In this document: positions 58,793-64,000 of the stretch, piece after piece | Numbering within the stretch: the first letter of the stretch is position 1 | How the letters are laid out: every line of letters begins with the position of its first letter | From: Mauremys mutica | Taxonomy: Eukaryota > Chordata > Testudines > Geoemydidae | Assembly: GCF_020497125.1 (NCBI RefSeq) | Contig: NW_025422906.1 | Span: 1-64,000, forward strand | DNA: 64,000 nt | Direction: 5' to 3' | The notes under the pieces: model-generated | Database searches by the model: none | What the model saw: the letters and a program-made list of their open reading frames with translations, nothing else | Told to the model about the DNA's origin: nothing | Translations under genes and position numbers: made by a program

Positions 58793-59107
58793 TGTAGCAA
58801 TGAATGAAGCCAAGTCCGTCAGTCTGTTCCCGTGGAGCGCCCCCAGCGGGGGTTTTCCACGTCCTTTTATTATAATGGTTACATAAATCATCCTATTATG
58901 CGCATGTACTAACACAAGCCAGCTCCTTGCCCCCTCTCCTGATTGGTGCTTTATGCACTGCGTACTTCAGTGGTATGCACCTGGTCGGCGCTTAATCAGT
59001 GTGTCTCCTGACCGGAAGTGTGGGGGGGTGGGAACCACTTCAGCCGCTCTAAGTGCGGGGGTGGTCTTCCGACCCCCTTAGTGCTTAAGAAGTGTAAAGT
59101 TCCTACA
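58793..59107 (-). mobile_element. Solo LTR, 315 bp, with 5-bp target duplication
   Basis: Ends are tgtagcaatg and tcctaca, i.e. TG...CA. The same five bases, gttac, lie directly outside at 58788-58792 and 59108-59112. Minus orientation is suggested by an AATAAA on that strand (58866-58871). There is no internal retroviral sequence, so it is best explained as a solo LTR left after LTR-LTR recombination. The 5-bp duplication and unrelated sequence set it apart from the 4-bp provirus at 46.4-52.9 kb. No coding content. Confidence 0.75.
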
Positions 59108-59112
59108 GTTAC

Positions 59113-60122
59113 ACATCTGCTAAGAAGAAGTGTGTAGTAAGATATGTTCTCCCTTGTGGAAGAGAGGAAAGGAAAGTACTTAAAGTGTCAAAAATGTCCT
59201 AGGCCAGCTTTACTCCAGCTATCTGTCTTGTCTAAAATGCTACCCAATTCTCCCTAATCAGAATCAAAGCTCCAATCGTTTCTTTGGGAGCCTCCTGTTT
59301 ATAAAAGTTAGGACATCTAATCAGAGAACGGAAACAATACCATGTGGCATAGGTGGCCATTCATAAAGTCAGCATATAAATTCCAAATAGCCTAATAAAT
59401 AAATAACATGAACAAAGTATCCATAATTTTTTTGGAATAACACACTAATTTATAAACTGCAATCCATTTGCAGACAATTTGAGAACAGGAAAAAAGGTAA
59501 AAGTTGATGGATAAATTGCATGCAACTAATACTTCTACCATCTCTAAGTAAAAATGTGTATTTAACCCCCATTTGCAATTATAAAATTCCATATGAGGAA
59601 GCATGTTTAAATCCTGTTGGAACCAATGTTTATTCTGAATTGGTGATGGCAGTAGGAGCTGTAGAATGGAAAGTAGCTTTTTACCACTTGTGGTAGTAGA
59701 TATAGTAGATTCAATGTAACATTACACTTTGGGTTTTGGCAAAAATAATAGCAGACCAGGTCATTTAATAGTTCAAGCAAAATATGTTTCTGCGAGGATG
59801 GACCTACAATTGCCAAGCTGTATGAAAACTCTGCTTTGTGTTACCGATTAAGAAAGGCTGGGCATTGCAGGAAGGTGGCAAGGTAGTCAGGACAGGAAAG
59901 AACAAAATGAAATGGAAAATAATGTAAGAAGCAGAAACAAGGCAACAGAAAGAGAAGGACGAGAAGAGGCATTAAAGGGGGAAAGAGTTGAGAGTAGAAT
60001 CAGTGACACAAGGGTAATTCTCTTCCATGACTGGGAGGGAAATGCTGAAACATAGTGTAGTTACCCTTGGGAGGTAGAAGACTTAGGTTTTATTCCTGAT
60101 TTTGCCACTCAATGTGGCTCCA
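59113..60122. other. No gene recognised
   Basis: Non-coding, A/T-rich. Confidence 0.5.
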
Positions 60123-60237
60123 ATCCAGCAAAGCACTTAAGCATGTAATTAACTTTACGCATGTGAATTGGCCCACTGATTCAATGAAACGACTTGTGTA
60201 CTTAAAGATAAGCATGTGCTTAAGTGCTGTTCTGGAT
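60123..60237. mobile_element. Old MITE with 24-base inverted ends
   Basis: Left atccagcaaagcacttaagc and right gcttaagtgctgttctggat are inverted repeats. 115 bp, non-coding. Confidence 0.6.
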
Positions 60238-62559
60238 AAGTGTCTGTGTGACCTTGGGCAAATCATTAAGCATTAGATTAGTATGCTTAAGGCACAGTCC
60301 TGTTTTCCTGAAAACAGGACTGTGCAAACCCACACAGCTCCAGAAGGAGCTCAGGAAGGCTCAATCCTTCCCTAAGCTTGCAGTCCATAGAGGCTGTAGT
60401 CTGCACCATCTAATTCCCTTTGGTGCACTAGGCCTGGCCTGTGGCCTGATACGACATGGGCCAGGCTCACCTTTTCCCTACACTTACCCACCAAACCCTT
60501 TTTAATGCACTGTGTGCCCCGCAGAAATACAAGTATTGAGCAGTCCCTGTGCCACTGCTTATGTAGTGCTTGTTTTGTGACTGGCCCTTGCAAAGGAGTT
60601 GAAGATTTCTTGTTCTCTATCCTACTTGCTGTGCATTCATGCAAGGACCAGTCACAATCTATACTAAACCTGGTTGAATTTTTTCTTAGACAGAATTGTT
60701 TTCTCTCAGAAAATGCTGCTTTGTCAAAAACAAAGCTCTTTGACGTAACGTGTCAATTTCAACATTTTTGGTTGAAAAATATCAAACATTTTCTTCTGAC
60801 TTGTCATTTCAATTCATTCTATTTACTTTTATATTACAATATAAATGTTAATATATTACATTTATACATGCTGTTTAATATATATTACATTTAATATCAT
60901 AATGTTTGGATATTATCAAAACAATTTTCTCAGGGAAATTAAAAAGGTCAAAGTTTCCAAATGTTGTTGTTGTTTTTACTAATTTATATTCTATGAAAAA
61001 ATTTGAAATTTGGACTTTTCATTCTGATTGAGGATGACATTTCCATATGTTGGAATTTGCCGCTGGCCAGAAATTAAATTTTCTGAACAGTTTTATGCTA
61101 TAAATAAGTTAATACGTTATAATAATCCGTTAATAAGTTTTCCTACCTGTGAAATGTGGATAACAGAATTTTCCTATCTTTGTAAAGTGCTTTCAGATCC
61201 AAAGTATATTACAATATGGCCCACTGCGTGGTATCCATCCCTCATTCCTTTGGCCGTACATTGTCTGACTTTGAACCTGATCCAGCATCCACCAAAGTCA
61301 ACAGTGAAATGCCTATTGACTTCGGTGAGAGCAAGATCAAGGTCTAAGGGCCCAGAACTACAACTGACAACATGTAAGCTGGCTTCTGTACCTACAGAAT
61401 ACTCCACTAGCTTCAAGGGCTCTCCACCCACACATATCAGTCCACCTATGTGCTATCAATTGCAGAATCATGGTTGTAAAGCTCTCTATGAGTTCCTTGT
61501 GGCCGGGACGTGTCTTCCTGTATTTGTCTGTAAAGCAGCATAAACACCTATGATTGAATAGAAATAAAATCATCATAATGTTGGGTTTTAACCTGTGTGC
61601 ACACATTTAGTTTTTCCCAATGTATTATTTATTGCATGTTTTCAACTGAGTCATGTATAGTTGAATTCAAGACTCTAAGATATGCGCCAAGGAAGGTCTG
61701 CAAATTATATGTCTCATCTGATGTAAATTACCTGTGCAAAGTATGTACCATAAAGCTATCACATTATTAAAGCATTCAAATCCCAATGTACAATTCAATT
61801 ACAATGCACTTGCTGTTAAAGTATTGGCTTATTTCATTCTGTCATTGTACGATATTGACCAGAAATTGATTTGAAAGTGCTTAGCAGTTGCTGTTCTTAC
61901 ATGGTTATTTACACTTTCAGATTATAGTACATGGTAATTTATTTTAAAATTGGCAATAAAATGACTGTCTTGCTCCAAAATCAAAGAATTTGTCTGGAAC
62001 ACAACTTGACTGTGCAATCAAACTCTACTAGCATTGTTTGAATTCACAGTAAAGCTTTCCTGCCCTCTCTGTAGACCACGTAGATGCAGCCACTTTAAGA
62101 GGGATTGAATTTTTGAAACAATACCCAAATCACTTTCATGCTTGGTCTGAGCCCATAACCCCACATTTTCAGATCCTGACTAATAGAAGAATCACGATTT
62201 GGGCTATTCAGTCAGGCATGCAGATACTAAAATGCACTAGGGTCCATTTTACTCAGCATAAATTGCAGAACTGTACCTTAATCTCTATACATCAAAAATG
62301 GTATCCAGCAACCATTCCAAAGCTTGGAAAAAGTGGTCTCTTAAGGAAGCTGATCTTTCAGTATAGTGTTTTACTTGAAAACTGTAGATTGCCATAATTG
62401 TCTCATACCAAAAAATTGTTGTTGATTAATACAGAATATTTTTATTTTAATTCTTGCATAAACACTTAAATACTTAATAGATTTTATTGTATTCTGAAGA
62501 ATTACTTGTAAATGAAACATTTGTCTTACATTAGACATGGGTAAAATAAAGGTGTAATA
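60238..62559. other. No gene recognised
   Basis: The 171-codon frame at 61028-61543 and the 129-codon frame at 60505-60894 show no domain. 60660-61020 has the A/T-rich motif style of an old repeat. Confidence 0.5.
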
Positions 62560-62894
62560 CAGGGGTCAGCAACCTTTGTCACGTGGCCCGCCAGGGTAAG
62601 CACCCTGGCAGGAAGGGCCAGTTTGTTTACTTGCCGCCTCCACAGGTTTGGCCGATCACGGCTTCCGCTGGCTGTGGTTCACCACTCCGGGCCAATGGGG
62701 GCGGCAGGAAGCAGCGTGGGCCTAGGGATGTGCTGGCTGCGGCTTCCTGCTGCCCCCATTGGCCCAGAGCAGTGAACCATGGCCAATGAGAGCTGCCATC
62801 GGCAAAACGTGCAGACATGGCAGGTAAACAAACTGGCCTGGCCCGCCATGGGTCTTACCCTGGCAAGCCGTGTTCCAGAGGCTGCCGACCTCTG
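62560..62894. mobile_element. hAT-like fold-back MITE, full copy
   Basis: The ends caggggtcagcaacct and aggctgccgacctctg are inverted repeats, and most of the element is palindromic: ccagtttgtttacttgcc at the left is mirrored by ggcaggtaaacaaactgg at the right, and gccaatgggggcggcaggaa by ttcctgctgcccccattggc. The cagggg start is typical of hAT ends. A clear 8-bp duplication is not seen. Confidence 0.75.
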
Positions 62895-62937
62895 GCCTAA
62901 GCCATGCCTGTTCCAGTTAAAAGAACATGGTTCCACC

Positions 62938-63980
62938 TGCTTCAGTGTGTCTCCAATGTAAATTAGAGAAGATCTGACCAAACAAAGCCATCAGGAGAGC
63001 AAGTGGGAAAAGATGAACACTTAACAATCTCAACAAGAAATGGAGACTGCACCCCCAGGGAGCCTTCCAGCCTCTTGACACAGAGTCAATGAACTTTGGG
63101 AAGACAGCATGGCATCCACACCTTAGCAGGAGAAAGAAGGTTTGTCTGGGCTTACCTGTCAAAGAATACATTTCAAAAGTTTACTGAGTTATAAAGATGG
63201 GGGGGAAGGCGGGGAAAGAGATGATCTAAACTTCAAATGATAAGTAATTGAATCAACTGATTTTATACCATATCACCATATTATAAAAGTACATCGAGTA
63301 AGATCTTTTGTGAAAGCCCATGATACACTGGTTATTAATAGCATTATGTTATGTATGTATTACCTCTGTATAAGGAATTATGGATACTCACTGATATTGT
63401 GCTTTAAAATCTGTGACCAAATGCAGAAAGGAAACTGGTTTTCTCCCAGTCAGGAGGGAAGGTAGCTCTATCTACCTGTCTCCAATGTAAATTAACAATT
63501 GTGGAATCAAAACAATGGAAATCCCATGTATATACAAACCAGCAAGGGGATGGGAGTGCACAAGAAAATAAGAACAGCAGGAAGCCTTCCTGGTTCTTGA
63601 AAAAGAGACAATCGACTTTGGGGTGATATAAGGGGGCAATAAGGCATTTGAGTTGTCTATCACTTGGGGAGTTCAAGAGGCCACAGCTCTTGGAATCACA
63701 GAATGTTGGATCCTTCAACCGAGGGGGTAAAAGCCTCTGGGAACTGAATATAAGTGAAAACCCTGCTTGGGCAAAGATTGTAACTTAAGATTTAGCCTTA
63801 GACATGTAATTTTACTTTTGCTTGTTTGTTACCATTTCTGTCTTTACGCCTTATGGTTAGTGTCACTTAGACCTATGACTCTTTGTTTAATACACTTGTT
63901 TTACTTTTACTATAAACCAATTCAGTGCTGTGATTGAAATTAGTGTTTGTCAAGTGAATGAGCTCAAAGTATTGTCTCAC
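62938..63980. other. Unassigned, possibly LTR-retroelement derived
   Basis: tgtctccaatgtaaatta occurs twice (about 62948 and 63479), followed by partly similar sequence each time. The right part (63790-63930) contains tttaatacacttgttttact, which looks like the polyadenylation region of a turtle LTR. I could not fix element ends or coding. The open frames here are unsupported. Confidence 0.3.
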
Positions 63981-64000
63981 TAAGGGCTGGTCTACACTGG
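63981..64000. mobile_element. Start of an inverted-repeat element cut by the window edge
   Basis: taagggctggtctacact matches the terminal repeat type of the elements at 28190 and 32740. Confidence 0.5.

Noticed and set aside
61028..61543. 171-codon plus-strand frame
   Set aside because: No domain; contains phrases typical of old non-coding amniote repeats (gatccagcatccaccaaagt).

Overview
This is nuclear DNA of an amniote, almost certainly a cryptodire turtle. The main evidence is the repeat content. There are many chicken-repeat-1 (CR1) LINE pieces. One tRNA-derived SINE carries a CR1-like 3' tail, which is the classic cryptodire SINE design. There are fold-back insertions ending in the 'gactaacacggct' tail, hAT-type miniature elements, and long TG microsatellites. 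I recognise no host protein-coding exon. The window reads as intergenic or intronic DNA built from layers of transposable elements. The species call rests on recognising repeats, not on a search.

Layout. 1-9 kb: two fold-back insertions (735-890, 2137-2362), two short inverted-repeat DNA elements (1951-2074, 2583-2763), a 1.9-kb GC-rich inverted-repeat element (4594-6473) and a 2-kb antisense CR1 (7028-9030). 9-20 kb: a hAT element with two opposed transposase ends (11852-13278), a second hAT-like transposase pseudogene (15055-16284) cut by a CR1 and bounded by a GC-rich element, a hAT MITE with an exact 8-bp target duplication (17638-18207), and a sense CR1 3' end. 20-46 kb: a Penelope-like fragment (20267-20716), a LINE C-terminal fragment (25665-26660), more MITEs (28190-28776, 32740-33026, 39557-39843), two tRNA-derived SINEs, further CR1 pieces, and TG repeats.

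46.4-52.9 kb: the main feature is an endogenous gammaretrovirus-like provirus on the minus strand. Its two 426-bp LTRs look identical and are bracketed by a 4-bp duplication (gcaa). It has a tRNA-Pro primer binding site and the order gag-pro-pol-env. gag and pol share one frame, separated by a single UGA, which is a read-through arrangement. The provirus is defective: Gag has no capsid domain, pol is cut by two deletion or frame breaks, and env has a premature stop and two frame breaks. Identical LTRs combined with so much internal damage suggest a defective genome that was copied in trans recently.

53-64 kb: mostly old repeats and unassigned sequence, a solo LTR with a 5-bp target duplication (58793-59107), a CR1 tail, two copies of a hAT-like fold-back MITE (55756, 62560), and the start of another inverted-repeat element at the window edge.

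None of these genes appears to work together as a host pathway. What links them is retrotransposition biology: CR1 with its dependent SINE, Penelope-like elements with short fold-back derivatives, hAT transposases with MITEs, and a young but defective retrovirus.
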